DNA from: Sphingomonas bacterium
GTDB lineage: Bacteria > Pseudomonadota > Alphaproteobacteria > Sphingomonadales > Sphingomonadaceae
Reading direction: 5' to 3'
NCBI RefSeq assembly: GCF_028293085.1
Contig: NZ_JAQGLC010000398.1
Span: forward strand, 1-33,474
Length of the DNA stretch: 33,474 nucleotides
Of this stretch, positions 7,894 to 15,488 are shown piece by piece. Made by a program: the position numbers and the translations under genes. The notes beneath the pieces are model-generated. The model was given only the letters and a program-made list of their open reading frames with translations. It did not search any database and was not told where the DNA came from. Numbering within the stretch: position 1 is the stretch's first letter; each line of letters begins with the position of its first letter.

Positions 7894-9219
7894 TCAGCGA
7901 TAGGCCGAAATACGGCCCTTCTGATCGAGCACATAGAGCGTCGAATTGGCGACGATCGGCGGCAGGCTGAACGAATCGCCGCTATCGATCACCGTGCCGA
8001 CTTCGCCCGTATCGGCGGCCACCGCGGTGATCTCGCCCTGCGAGTTGGTCAGCAGAAGGCGATTCCCCGCCAGCACGGGGCCGTACCAGGTGATCGGGTT
8101 CTTGCGCGCCTTTTCGTTCCGATAATGGGTGAGCTGGCGGATCCAGCGCACCTTGCCTGTCGCGCGGGCAAGACAGACGACGCGCGCATCGTCGGTGACG
8201 AGGAACAGCCACTCGCCCGCGACCCATGGGGTCGAGATGCCGGCGAAATTCTGTTCCCAGATACGCTGGCCCGACACGATCTCAAGCGCGACCGTGCGCC
8301 CGCCCTGCCCGACCGCGAAGACCAGGCCGCGATCGATCACCGGATCGGCGTCGATATCGGCAAGCGACGAGACCGAGGTCGATATGCTCGATCGCGACAG
8401 CGCGTCCTGCCACAGCGAGCGGCCATTCTCGTAGCGATAGGCATTGAGTTCACCCGAGGAGAAACCCGCCACGACCGTGCCCTGGCTTGCCGCCGGAGCA
8501 GCCACGCCGAACACGCCCTGCGTCTCGAGCGAGCCGCTGCCGGTCCAGACGGTCGCGCCGCTGGCCTGCGACAGCGCGAACAGCTGATTGTCCTGGCTCA
8601 ATATGTAGAGGTTGCCGTTCGAGATCGTCGGCGCACCGCGCAACGGCCCGCCGGGCTTTACCTGCCAGACGATAGCGCCCGTCGTCGCGTCGAGCGCGGC
8701 GACGTCGCCAAGCCCGTCGGTCGCATAAACCTTGCCGTCGTCGAAGCTGACGCCGCCGCCGAAGCGGGCGCTTTGAGTCTTCTTGTCGCCCTTGGCGATA
8801 TTCGTCGCCCAGACCTGAGCCCCCGTATCCGCGGAAAAGGCATGAACATTGGCATCGACGTCCATCGCGTACAGCTTGCCGCCCGCCACCACTGGCGCCG
8901 CCGCCAGCCGCTGGCGATTCGAGCCGCCGTCGATCGACGCGGTCCAGGCGCGCGAGAGCGAGCCGCCAAGCGCGAGCTGGCCCATCGACTTGGCGGCATT
9001 GCCGCCCGGCTGCGCCCAGGCGTCATTCGCCTCGGGCGGGGGCAGCAGCACCTGCACGTCGGCCAGCGTCTTGTCGGCGGTGGCCTCGGTTTCGGCGACG
9101 AGGATCGGCACGCGATCGCCGAGCGTCGGTGTCTTCTTCTTGCCGCCCTTGAACACCCCGCAGGCGCTCAGCGCCAGGAGCGCGGCGAGCGCCAGCACCG
9201 CCCGATTCTTGTATATCAT
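7894..9219 (-). CDS. bamB: Outer membrane assembly lipoprotein BamB
   Basis: A protein of 441 residues with a lipoprotein signal peptide and lipobox LSAC (lipidated Cys20), followed by repeated PQQ-type beta-propeller blades (for example GAIVWQVKPGG, GATVWTGSG, GKVRWIRQL). This is the BamB fold, a scaffold of the BAM complex that inserts beta-barrel proteins such as TonB-dependent receptors into the outer membrane. Length is slightly above the E. coli protein (392 residues). Its ATG overlaps the stop of the YfgM-like gene by four bases, so the two are co-translated, and der follows. The start has a good ribosome binding site (GAGGAAAAG) inside the upstream gene. Confidence 0.93.
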   Translation of the reverse strand: MIYKNRAVLALAALLALSACGVFKGGKKKTPTLGDRVPILVAETEATADKTLADVQVLLPPPEANDAWAQPGGNAAKSMGQLALGGSLSRAWTASIDGGSNRQRLAAAPVVAGGKLYAMDVDANVHAFSADTGAQVWATNIAKGDKKTQSARFGGGVSFDDGKVYATDGLGDVAALDATTGAIVWQVKPGGPLRGAPTISNGNLYILSQDNQLFALSQASGATVWTGSGSLETQGVFGVAAPAASQGTVVAGFSSGELNAYRYENGRSLWQDALSRSSISTSVSSLADIDADPVIDRGLVFAVGQGGRTVALEIVSGQRIWEQNFAGISTPWVAGEWLFLVTDDARVVCLARATGKVRWIRQLTHYRNEKARKNPITWYGPVLAGNRLLLTNSQGEITAVAADTGEVGTVIDSGDSFSLPPIVANSTLYVLDQKGRISAYR

Positions 9220-9929
9220 TGCGCTTTCTTTTCCTCAGCTGGGCCGACAGCGTCGACGCCCATGGTGCCCGCGATCTGAACCGCTCGTTGGCGGATGGTC
9301 TCGGGCACGGTTTCGTCACTGGCGATCTGCCCGAACAGCGCCGCCGCCAGATCCGGCTTGTTCATCCGCAGATAGGCGACACCGACAAGCTCGCCCGCGC
9401 TGCCGAACCATGGACTGCCCTTGGTTGCCAGCGAACGCAGTCGATTGACGACGACATCGGGTTTCAACGTATCGAATTCGGCTGTGGTCTGACGGATCAG
9501 CGCCAGATCGCGCAGCGGCTGTCCGATCGAGGCATCGCCCGCGATCGCAGCGAACTTGGCGGCGGCGCCCTTCAGGTCGTCCTTCTCGAGCAGCAGATCG
9601 CCCTGGGTGAACAAAGCCATCGCGCGATAGCCGGCGATCTTCGAGCCCGCGAGTTCCTCCAGCGGCTTCTGCGCCGAGCCGAATTGCTGCGCGGCGATAT
9701 CGTCATAGACGACCTGCAGCTTCTCGCCCTGCTCGCCGGCGGTCTGCGCGCTGTAATGCTGCCAATAGAGGAAGCCGCCGAACGCGGCGAGGCCTGCGAT
9801 GATCGCGACGATCAGCCAGCGGCCGTAGCGGGTCCACATGCTCGCGAGCTGATCGCGGCGGAGTTCCTCATCAACTTCACGCAGAAATGCTTCGTCGGTA
9901 TTTGGCGTAACGGCCAAGTGCTGCTCCAT
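9216..9929 (-). CDS. YfgM-like tetratricopeptide membrane protein
   Basis: A 237-residue protein with a short cytoplasmic N-terminus, one membrane helix at about residues 36-56 (GRWLIVAIIAGLAAFGGF) and a periplasmic helical domain with TPR-like repeats. This is the layout of YfgM/TPR_21 family proteins, which sit in the inner membrane and accompany the Sec translocon and periplasmic chaperones. The position directly upstream of bamB and der, with a four-base overlap, matches the conserved gene order and supports the assignment. Confidence 0.85.
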   Translation of the reverse strand: MEQHLAVTPNTDEAFLREVDEELRRDQLASMWTRYGRWLIVAIIAGLAAFGGFLYWQHYSAQTAGEQGEKLQVVYDDIAAQQFGSAQKPLEELAGSKIAGYRAMALFTQGDLLLEKDDLKGAAAKFAAIAGDASIGQPLRDLALIRQTTAEFDTLKPDVVVNRLRSLATKGSPWFGSAGELVGVAYLRMNKPDLAAALFGQIASDETVPETIRQRAVQIAGTMGVDAVGPAEEKKAQ

Positions 9930-9986
9930 CGGGGCGGGGCTGGAAAGGCGCGGACCTTAGCGGTGGCCGCGAACAAACGGAAGGGA

Positions 9987-10847
9987 TCAATCCTTGGGCG
10001 CGTAGGTCTGTTCGGGACCTGGAAAACTACGCGACCGCACGTCTGCCGCATAGGTCTCAACAGCGGCGGAAATGCGGCCGGAAAGATCGTCGAACCGCTT
10101 CACGAAGCGCGCCGTACGCTCGAACATGCCGAGCATGTCCTCGGCGACGAGAACCTGTCCGTCGCACTGTGCCGAGGCGCCGATGCCGATCGTCGGGCAG
10201 GCGATTTTCCGGGTGATCTCGACAGCGATCGGCTCGACCACGCCTTCGATCACGATCGAGAAGGCGCCCGCATCGGCAACCGCGACAGCGTCGGCGACAA
10301 TCTTGGCCGCCTCCTCCGGGGAACGCCCGCGCGCGCCATAGCCGCCCAGGACGTTCACCGCCTGCGGCGTCAGCCCGACATGGCCCATTACCGGAATACC
10401 GCGCTCGGTGAGGAAGCGGACCGTCGGCGCCATCGCCTCGCCTCCTTCCATCTTCACGCCGGCCGCGCCGGTCTGCTTGAGCAGCCACGCGGCGCTCTCG
10501 AACGCCTTTTCCGGGGAAGCCTCATAGCTGCCGAACGGCATGTCGATGATCACCACGCTGTGATAGCTGCCGCGGACGACCGCCGCGCCGTGCGCCGCCA
10601 TCATCTCGAGCGTCACGGGCACCGTCGAAGGCAGGCCGTAGATCACCTGGCCCAGGCTGTCCCCGACCAGCAGCAGATCGCAGTGCGGATCAAGCAGCTG
10701 CGCGGTGCGGACGGTATAGGCGGTCAGCATCACCAGCGGTGTGCCGCCCTTGGCCTTGCGGAGCGCGGGGATCGTGAGCCGCTTCATCGGCGCCGGCGTC
10801 GGGTTCGCCCGGCTCGTCGAGGTATCGATCGTGAAGGTCGTGGACAT
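9987..10847 (-). CDS. panB: 3-methyl-2-oxobutanoate hydroxymethyltransferase
   Basis: A 286-residue TIM-barrel enzyme that adds a hydroxymethyl group from 5,10-methylene-tetrahydrofolate to 2-oxoisovalerate, giving ketopantoate, the first step of pantothenate and coenzyme A synthesis. Diagnostic segments are [28 protein letters not shown] (metal-binding Asp), [17 protein letters not shown] and IGIGAS. About 20 residues precede the usual PanB start ([15 protein letters not shown]), so Met21 (position 10787) is an alternative. It is a monocistronic cytoplasmic gene here; panC is not adjacent. Confidence 0.95.
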   Translation of the reverse strand: MSTTFTIDTSTSRANPTPAPMKRLTIPALRKAKGGTPLVMLTAYTVRTAQLLDPHCDLLLVGDSLGQVIYGLPSTVPVTLEMMAAHGAAVVRGSYHSVVIIDMPFGSYEASPEKAFESAAWLLKQTGAAGVKMEGGEAMAPTVRFLTERGIPVMGHVGLTPQAVNVLGGYGARGRSPEEAAKIVADAVAVADAGAFSIVIEGVVEPIAVEITRKIACPTIGIGASAQCDGQVLVAEDMLGMFERTARFVKRFDDLSGRISAAVETYAADVRSRSFPGPEQTYAPKD

Positions 10848-10922
10848 GGCGTGGTGTTAGCGCCGCAACAGCGCCGATGCCAGCCGCCGCCCACCACCAT
10901 TTGGTGATCATGTTCGACGCAG

Positions 10923-10951
10923 TTGACTCAATGTTAGATATTCCTTACATC
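10923..10951 (+). promoter_or_regulatory. Candidate sigma-70 promoter of the membrane protein/XRE operon
   Basis: TTGACT (10923-10928) and TACATC (10946-10951) are separated by 17 bases, 32 bases before the ATG at 10983. The -35 is good and the -10 is weak. The segment is notably AT-rich compared with its surroundings, which supports a promoter here. Confidence 0.3.
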
Positions 10952-10982
10952 GTGTCACATAGAATTGACGCTGGAGGCACGA

Positions 10983-11447
10983 ATGACGTTTCGGGAAAAG
11001 ATGCTGTGGGGCTCAATCGCCGCGACCATCGCGATATGGGGATGGTATTTCTGGGGGTTCCTGTCTGCCCTCGAAGGGCCCACCTTCAATGCCGGCGCGG
11101 AGTTGGGCAGCTTCATCTTCGCGATCGTGGCGCTGACTGTCGTGCAGATCATCGTGGCAGTCGTCCTGGCGATCTCCTCGCCCGCCGAGGCGAGCGCGCC
11201 GGCGGACGACCGCGACCGGGAATTTGCGCTGCTCGCCTATCGGCCTGCCTTCATCACGCTGAGCGTGCTGGTGGCGACGCTGACCGTGGTCGCGCCGCTG
11301 ACGATGGCGACCGCCCCGGCCTGGCTTGGTGGCAAGCCGGCCAGCGTCGTGCCGATCGTGATCAGCAACGCGCTGCTGCTGTCGCTGGTGATCGCCGAAC
11401 TGGTGCGCTCGGGCACGCTGGTTTTTCTTTATCGCCGGGGGAGCTGA
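10983..11447 (+). CDS. Four-helix inner membrane protein of unknown function (first of pair)
   Basis: The protein has 154 residues from the ATG at 10983, chosen for its GGAGG ribosome binding site (CTGGAGGCACGA). Four hydrophobic helices are visible. A polar loop after the second carries the motif SAPADDRDREFALLAYR, shared with the next gene (RAPADERDRAIAQRS). No known enzymatic or transport motif is seen. It is the first gene of a tight three-gene operon that ends in an XRE regulator, a layout also seen for small membrane protein/regulator pairs in many bacteria. Function unknown. Confidence 0.7.
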   Translation: MTFREKMLWGSIAATIAIWGWYFWGFLSALEGPTFNAGAELGSFIFAIVALTVVQIIVAVVLAISSPAEASAPADDRDREFALLAYRPAFITLSVLVATLTVVAPLTMATAPAWLGGKPASVVPIVISNALLLSLVIAELVRSGTLVFLYRRGS

Positions 11448-11448
11448 G

Positions 11449-11919
11449 ATGAACCGGGCAATATTCGAAGCCCATCCTGCCGAAGGAGGCGTTCCGTTTC
11501 GCGAGAAGAGCGCGTGGGTAGCGCTCGCAGCAATGGCGGTGGCCTATTCCGCCTATTTCATCGCAATGGCCCTCGCCCAGCGCAGCGGTGAGGAAAACAC
11601 CCTGCTGTTCCTGGGCTATTTTGCGATCGCCTCCGGTGTACGATTGCTGATCCTGTTCATCGGCACCGTCGCCATTGCGGCACGATCCGGCGGCGAAGCC
11701 CGCGCCCCAGCGGACGAGCGCGACCGCGCCATCGCCCAGCGCTCGGCCACCAAGGCCTATTACGTCCTGATGGCCGGGATGATCCTGGTCGGCATCGTCA
11801 TGCCGTTCAGCTATCGCGGCTGGTCGATCACCAACGCCGCCCTGTTGGCGCTCGTCGTCGCCGACATGGTCCGCTACGGCGCGATCATCGTCGATTATCG
11901 GCGGGGCTGGCATGGCTGA
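11449..11919 (+). CDS. Four-helix inner membrane protein of unknown function (second of pair)
   Basis: A 156-residue protein with four hydrophobic helices, distantly related to the gene before it: it has the same layout and the same polar loop motif APADERDRAI between helices 2 and 3. It starts one base after the previous stop, and its end overlaps the following XRE regulator gene by eight bases, so all three are surely co-transcribed. The conserved charged loop suggests a shared cytoplasmic contact, perhaps with the regulator; that is inference. No family name can be given with confidence. Confidence 0.7.
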   Translation: MNRAIFEAHPAEGGVPFREKSAWVALAAMAVAYSAYFIAMALAQRSGEENTLLFLGYFAIASGVRLLILFIGTVAIAARSGGEARAPADERDRAIAQRSATKAYYVLMAGMILVGIVMPFSYRGWSITNAALLALVVADMVRYGAIIVDYRRGWHG

Positions 11920-12124
11920 CACCCCGATCGCGAACCAGATTCGCACGCTGCGCTTCATGGCGGGCGAAATGACCCAGGCCGATCTCGGCGCGCGTATCGG
12001 CATGACGCGGCAGACGATCGCGGCGATCGAGGCGGGGAAATATTCGCCGTCGCTCGAGGCCGCGTTCCGCCTCGCCAGGGTGTTCGGCAAACCGCTCGAT
12101 GAGGTGTTCCAGTGGAAGGATTGA
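11912..12124 (+). CDS. XRE-family HTH transcriptional regulator (YozG-like)
   Basis: A 70-residue protein consisting of one Cro/C1-type helix-turn-helix. The recognition region MTQADLGARIGMTRQTIAAIEAG (residues about 19-41) matches the family pattern LTQEELAxxxGVSRQTIxxIExG, and it ends with the usual FGxxLDEVFxW. It binds DNA and probably autoregulates its operon. It overlaps the upstream membrane protein gene by eight bases. Small regulators of this type are commonly paired with membrane proteins of unknown function; regulation of the membrane proteins by this protein is inferred from the operon. Confidence 0.9.
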   Translation: MADTPIANQIRTLRFMAGEMTQADLGARIGMTRQTIAAIEAGKYSPSLEAAFRLARVFGKPLDEVFQWKD

Positions 12125-12136
12125 TGTCCTTCCCGG

Positions 12137-12571
12137 TCAGGCGATCCAGCCGCGCGACGCCGCGCAGCAGGCGAACCAGATCGCGAACGCGCCGATCAGC
12201 GCGATGACGACGGGGAACGGCACCGTCTTGCCGAAGCCCTTCTGCTTGATGATGTCGGTGGTCGCGAAGAGATAGCCGAACTGGAAGACCAGGGCGCCGA
12301 GCGACACGATGAACAGCGGATAGGCCCAGCCGCAGCGCAGCAGGAGGGCGAGGCCGCCAAGCGTGCCGGTGCCGACCGCGAGCGCGTAACAATAATTGTA
12401 CCAGAAGGGCAGCCTGGCGAAGAGCGCGCGATCATAGTCGGTCGCCCCGGGCATGGAATCGGCGCCGTGCCGGAATTGCTGGAAGCAGAACCAGCAACCG
12501 ATCGCGTTCCAGATCATCAGCAGCGCGGATATGATCCAGAACCAGATCGGCGGTTGAACCAGAGTCGTCAT
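12137..12571 (-). CDS. Four-helix membrane protein, paralogue A
   Basis: A protein of 144 residues from the ATG at 12571, chosen for its AGGGGAGGGA ribosome binding site; a longer frame upstream lacks one. Four hydrophobic helices are visible. It shares a distinctive block with the next gene on this strand: IGCWFCFQQFRHG, then TDYDRALFA, then WYNYCYALAV, then FQFGYLFATTDII. Function unknown; I recall similar short proteins loosely labelled 'sugar transporter', but nothing in the sequence shows this. It converges on the XRE operon with 12 bases between the stops. Confidence 0.7.
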   Translation of the reverse strand: MTTLVQPPIWFWIISALLMIWNAIGCWFCFQQFRHGADSMPGATDYDRALFARLPFWYNYCYALAVGTGTLGGLALLLRCGWAYPLFIVSLGALVFQFGYLFATTDIIKQKGFGKTVPFPVVIALIGAFAIWFACCAASRGWIA

Positions 12572-12920
12572 CGCATCCCTCCCCTTGTGATGAGGTGGCA
12601 GGCTGGCCCTTCCCTGACGGAAAGGCAATCGAGGCGAGGGCGCGAAAGCCCCGGATCAGTTCCTTGTAGCGAGCAGGGCAACAAGTCGCGAGTTATCGCC
12701 TCCGACACGCCTGCCTGTTCTGAAAGAACAGGGAGATATCAGGGATGAGAAGGAACCGAACGGATCGCCAGGCGCCGATCCGAATCGCGCACGACCGTAG
12801 CGCCACATCGTGACGGTTGAATCAAACCCGCCCGGGGCTCGCCGAAAACTCGTTCGGTTGCCCGTCGCTCGCAGGTGCGCCGGCGACAGGAGCAGCGCCC
12901 TGCCGCCGGATATCACCGGT
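12572..12920. other. Non-coding gap between the two paralogous membrane proteins
   Basis: A stretch of 349 bases holding no convincing gene. It contains the ribosome binding site of the downstream gene, a perfect 8-bp hairpin at 12714-12732, and GC-rich DNA on the right side. No promoter close to consensus was found. Confidence 0.5.
12714..12732. repeat. Perfect 8-bp hairpin CCTGTTCT-GAA-AGAACAGG
   Basis: The two arms, 12714-12721 and 12725-12732, are exact reverse complements with a three-base loop. No T-run follows on either strand, so a classic intrinsic terminator is unlikely. It may be a dyad for a regulator or a weak RNA stem between the two paralogous genes. Confidence 0.4.
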
Positions 12921-13358
12921 TCAGCGCAGCCATTCGTTGCGCTTCGCCAGCCCCGCGAACCAGACGGACGCGGCCCCGATCGCGACGATCACGATCGGAA
13001 ACGGCAGCACCGTCATCGCACCCTTGTGGGCGATCACGTCGGTCGCCGCGAACAGATAGCCGAACTGGATAACGGCCGCGACGAGCGAGACGATGAACAG
13101 GATCTTCACCGCCGGCGTGCGCGTGAGCAACCCGACCGCGCCGAGCAGACCGGCGATCACCGCGAGCGCGAAGACGTAATTGTACCACGCCGGCATGCTC
13201 GCATAGAGCGCGCGATCGTAATCGGTCGCGGGCCCCATCGCGTCCGGGCCGTGAATGAACTGCATGTAGCAGAAATAGCAGCCGATCGCGCTCCACAACG
13301 CAAGCACACCGCCAACGACATAATACCATACAGGGGGCTGTTCGCCGTCCTCTGTCAT
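12921..13358 (-). CDS. Four-helix membrane protein, paralogue B
   Basis: A protein of 145 residues from the ATG at 13358, preceded by GGAGGGGAGA as ribosome binding site. It is clearly paralogous to the gene at 12137-12571: IGCYFCYMQFIHG, TDYDRALYA, WYNYVFALAV and QFGYLFAATDVI align without gaps, and both have four helices. The conserved TDYDRAL segment between helices 1 and 2 and the Cys pair in helix 1 are the most striking shared features. Function unknown. The pair probably arose by tandem duplication. Confidence 0.7.
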   Translation of the reverse strand: MTEDGEQPPVWYYVVGGVLALWSAIGCYFCYMQFIHGPDAMGPATDYDRALYASMPAWYNYVFALAVIAGLLGAVGLLTRTPAVKILFIVSLVAAVIQFGYLFAATDVIAHKGAMTVLPFPIVIVAIGAASVWFAGLAKRNEWLR

Positions 13359-13455
13359 GACCTGTCTCCCCTCCATTGGTGAGGCGGAGAAACTGCGCCT
13401 TTTGAAAGCGGAAGGCAATTAGGGCTGGATCGGCTCTATCCCGCACTCATCCGGG

Positions 13456-13737
13456 TCACTCGACGGTCACGCCCTTCCAGAAGGCGAAGCGGCCCTTGAT
13501 CTCAGCCGCGGCGGGCAATGGCTCGGGATAATACCAGGCCGCGTCCGGATTGCGCTTCCCGTCCACGACGATCGACTTGTAGCTCGCCTCCCCCTTCCAG
13601 GGGCAGCGGGTGTGTGAATCGCTCGCCTCGAACAGTGCCATGTTCACGCCGTCGGGCGGGAAATAATGATTGCCCTCGACGACGATCGTATCATCGGATT
13701 CGGCGATGACGGTTCCGTTCCAGCGCGCGGTCGTCAT
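13456..13737 (-). CDS. DUF427 domain-containing protein
   Basis: A 93-residue protein matching the DUF427 family over its full length. The conserved block is WNGTVIAES near the start, then EGNHYFPPDGVN, then TRCPWKGEASY, then DAAWYYPEP, and a C-terminal FAFWKGV. The conserved Cys-Pro-Trp-Lys-Gly and Tyr-Tyr-Pro features are intact. The biochemical role of the family is not established. It sits just downstream of the YffB-like gene on the same strand with 15 bases between them, so they may be co-transcribed. Confidence 0.92.
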   Translation of the reverse strand: MTTARWNGTVIAESDDTIVVEGNHYFPPDGVNMALFEASDSHTRCPWKGEASYKSIVVDGKRNPDAAWYYPEPLPAAAEIKGRFAFWKGVTVE

Positions 13738-13752
13738 GATCGGTCCTCTCGA

Positions 13753-14103
13753 TTATCCAAGCCCTGCAGCAAGATAGACGTCGGGCTTGAAACCCACCAG
13801 CAATTTGCCGCCGGAATCGAGTACCGGCCGCTTGATCATCGACGGGTTCGCCAGCATCAGCGCGATCGCCTTGTCCTCGGTGATGTCGGTCTTGTCCGCA
13901 TCAGGCAGCGCCCGGAACGTGGTGCCGGCGCGGTTCAGCAACACCTCCCAGCCGACCACGCCCGCCCAGCGCCTGAGGGTCGCGGCGTCGATTCCGGCTT
14001 TCTTGTAATCGTGAAAATCATAGACGACGCCGTGCGCGTCGAGCCAGGTCCAGGCCTTCTTCATCGTGTCGCAGTTCTTGATGCCGTAAAGCGTCGTCGC
14101 CAT
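13753..14103 (-). CDS. yffB: ArsC/Spx-family reductase-like protein (YffB)
   Basis: A 116-residue protein with a thioredoxin-like fold of the ArsC/Spx family. The start TLYGIKNCDTMKKAWTWLD, followed by YDFHDYKK, LLNRAGTTFR and IKRPVLD, closely follows E. coli YffB. The single N-terminal Cys is kept and there is no CxxC. The family resembles arsenate reductase, but arsenate reduction has not been shown for YffB, and a glutathione-dependent thiol role has been suggested. It lies three bases downstream of the acetyltransferase stop, in a leftward run of small genes. Confidence 0.88.
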   Translation of the reverse strand: MATTLYGIKNCDTMKKAWTWLDAHGVVYDFHDYKKAGIDAATLRRWAGVVGWEVLLNRAGTTFRALPDADKTDITEDKAIALMLANPSMIKRPVLDSGGKLLVGFKPDVYLAAGLG

Positions 14104-14106
14104 CGC

Positions 14107-14526
14107 CTAATCCTTCAGAAACTTGCCGAGCGCCACCAACTCCTGCCGCTCAAATCCGAGTGCCGCGTAGAAACCGAGCGCCGCGACATTGCCGTCGCGG
14201 ACCATCAGCTGCATCTTCGGTGCCCCGCGCGCCCGCAGCCAGGCCTCCGCCGCCGCCATCAGCGTACGACCAATGCCATTCCGCCGGTGCCCGACCGCGA
14301 CCGCGAGATAATAGACCCAACCGCGATGCCCATCGAAGCCGACCATGATCGACCCGATAATCGCCTCGCCATCACGGACGATCAGGATGGTCGAGGTCGA
14401 TCCGGCGAGCGCCAACGCGAAATCGTCGCGCGGATCGTTCCACGGCCTGGTCAGGCCGCAGACTTGCCACAGGTCGATAACCGCGGCGGCTTCGCCGACG
14501 CCGGCCGCGCACACCCGATCGCTCAT
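14107..14526 (-). CDS. ypeA: GNAT acetyltransferase, YpeA family
   Basis: A 139-residue GNAT-fold N-acetyltransferase. It matches E. coli YpeA along its length: LWQVCGLTRPWNDPRDD near the start, a GFDGHRGWVYYLAV strand, the acetyl-CoA loop HRRNGIGRTLM, LGFYAALGFE, and the C-terminal LGKFLKD. The substrate is not known. The ATG at 14526 is chosen because it overlaps the stop of the metallo-beta-lactamase gene by four bases (ATGA) and gives the family's normal N-terminus; the frame stays open upstream, but that part is an artefact inside the neighbouring gene. Confidence 0.88.
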   Translation of the reverse strand: MSDRVCAAGVGEAAAVIDLWQVCGLTRPWNDPRDDFALALAGSTSTILIVRDGEAIIGSIMVGFDGHRGWVYYLAVAVGHRRNGIGRTLMAAAEAWLRARGAPKMQLMVRDGNVAALGFYAALGFERQELVALGKFLKD

Positions 14527-15413
14527 TTTCTTCCCGTCTGTGCCGCCAGATCGGCCGCGAAGGCGATCCTTGCCCTGGCCACGATCGTGCCGAGCAGCGC
14601 CCGATCGACGAATGCATTGCGCTGCCCCGCGTCGCGCCGGACCCGGCGGCCATGCACATCGGCCAGCTCGGGATGCGCGGGCAGCACCACATCGGCCCGG
14701 ATCGCCGCCATCCGGGCGAAGCTGGCGCGATAGTCCCCGACGATGCCGGGATAACGCCGGTTGCCGACCAGGCGATTGCCCGCGACGGTGAGGCTGCACG
14801 GGATCACGACCCGCAACGGCGTGCCGCGTTCGAACATCTGCAGGGTCCATGTCGTGCAGCCGGGTGTGTGGCCCGGCGTTGCATGCGCGACGAGCGTGGT
14901 GGCGCCGAGCCGGACGGTCTCGCCCTCGCCTATCCCCCGGTCGACAGCCGCCGCCGGGAAGTCGACCCCGCCGGTCAGGCTTTCGCCCGGCGCCTTTCCT
15001 GTCTGAACCGCGATCCTGTCCCCGGCGCCCACGATCAGCTGCGCCCCGCTATCGGCCTTCAGCCGGGCGAGGCCGCCGGCGTGATCGAAATGGGCGTGAG
15101 TGAGCAGCAGATATTTGATGTCGCGCATCCGCACGCCGATCGTCGCGAGGTTGCGTTCGATCATCGGCACGTTTGCGGCCATCGTCCCGTCGATCAGGAT
15201 GTCGCCGCGCTCAGTCTTGACGAGATAGGATGCGAGGCCCTCGCTGCCGACATAATAGATATTGCCGACGATCCGGAAGGGCGGGACGGGGCGCGTCCAG
15301 GAAGGCGGATCGAGGCTGGGCGCGACCGGTGACTGGGCGGCCGAAGGCGCTCCCAGCGCCACGGCCGCAGCGATCAGCGCTCCGCGCGGGCACAACTTCA
15401 TCGTCCGGGACAT
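14523..15413 (-). CDS. Subclass B3 metallo-beta-lactamase-like protein
   Basis: A protein of 296 residues from Met at 15413 (Met at 15401 and 15440 are alternatives), with a signal peptide ending near AAQS, so it is exported. It has the B3 zinc-ligand set: His106, His108, Asp110 and His111 in THAHFDHAGG, His182 in TPGHTPGCTTW and His247 in LPAHPE. The CSLT segment near 206 matches the B3 active-site loop. Enzymes of this subclass hydrolyse beta-lactams, often carbapenems, in the periplasm; environmental relatives such as those of Caulobacter do so as well. Activity and spectrum are not shown here. It overlaps the ypeA gene and follows the serine hydrolase by 75 bases. A non-lactam hydrolase of the same fold remains possible. 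Confidence 0.85.
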   Translation of the reverse strand: MSRTMKLCPRGALIAAAVALGAPSAAQSPVAPSLDPPSWTRPVPPFRIVGNIYYVGSEGLASYLVKTERGDILIDGTMAANVPMIERNLATIGVRMRDIKYLLLTHAHFDHAGGLARLKADSGAQLIVGAGDRIAVQTGKAPGESLTGGVDFPAAAVDRGIGEGETVRLGATTLVAHATPGHTPGCTTWTLQMFERGTPLRVVIPCSLTVAGNRLVGNRRYPGIVGDYRASFARMAAIRADVVLPAHPELADVHGRRVRRDAGQRNAFVDRALLGTIVARARIAFAADLAAQTGRK

Positions 15414-15488
15414 GGCGCCGGTGCCTATCACGAGACTCATCGCCAAGTCCAAAAAACACCGTCCCGGAAGTGAGGTAAAGGAGTGGCT

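Noticed and set aside
14527..14850. An N-terminal extension of the YpeA-like acetyltransferase to 247 residues.
   Set aside because: The extension reads the metallo-beta-lactamase gene in another frame; the ATG at 14526 gives the family's normal start and an ATGA overlap.
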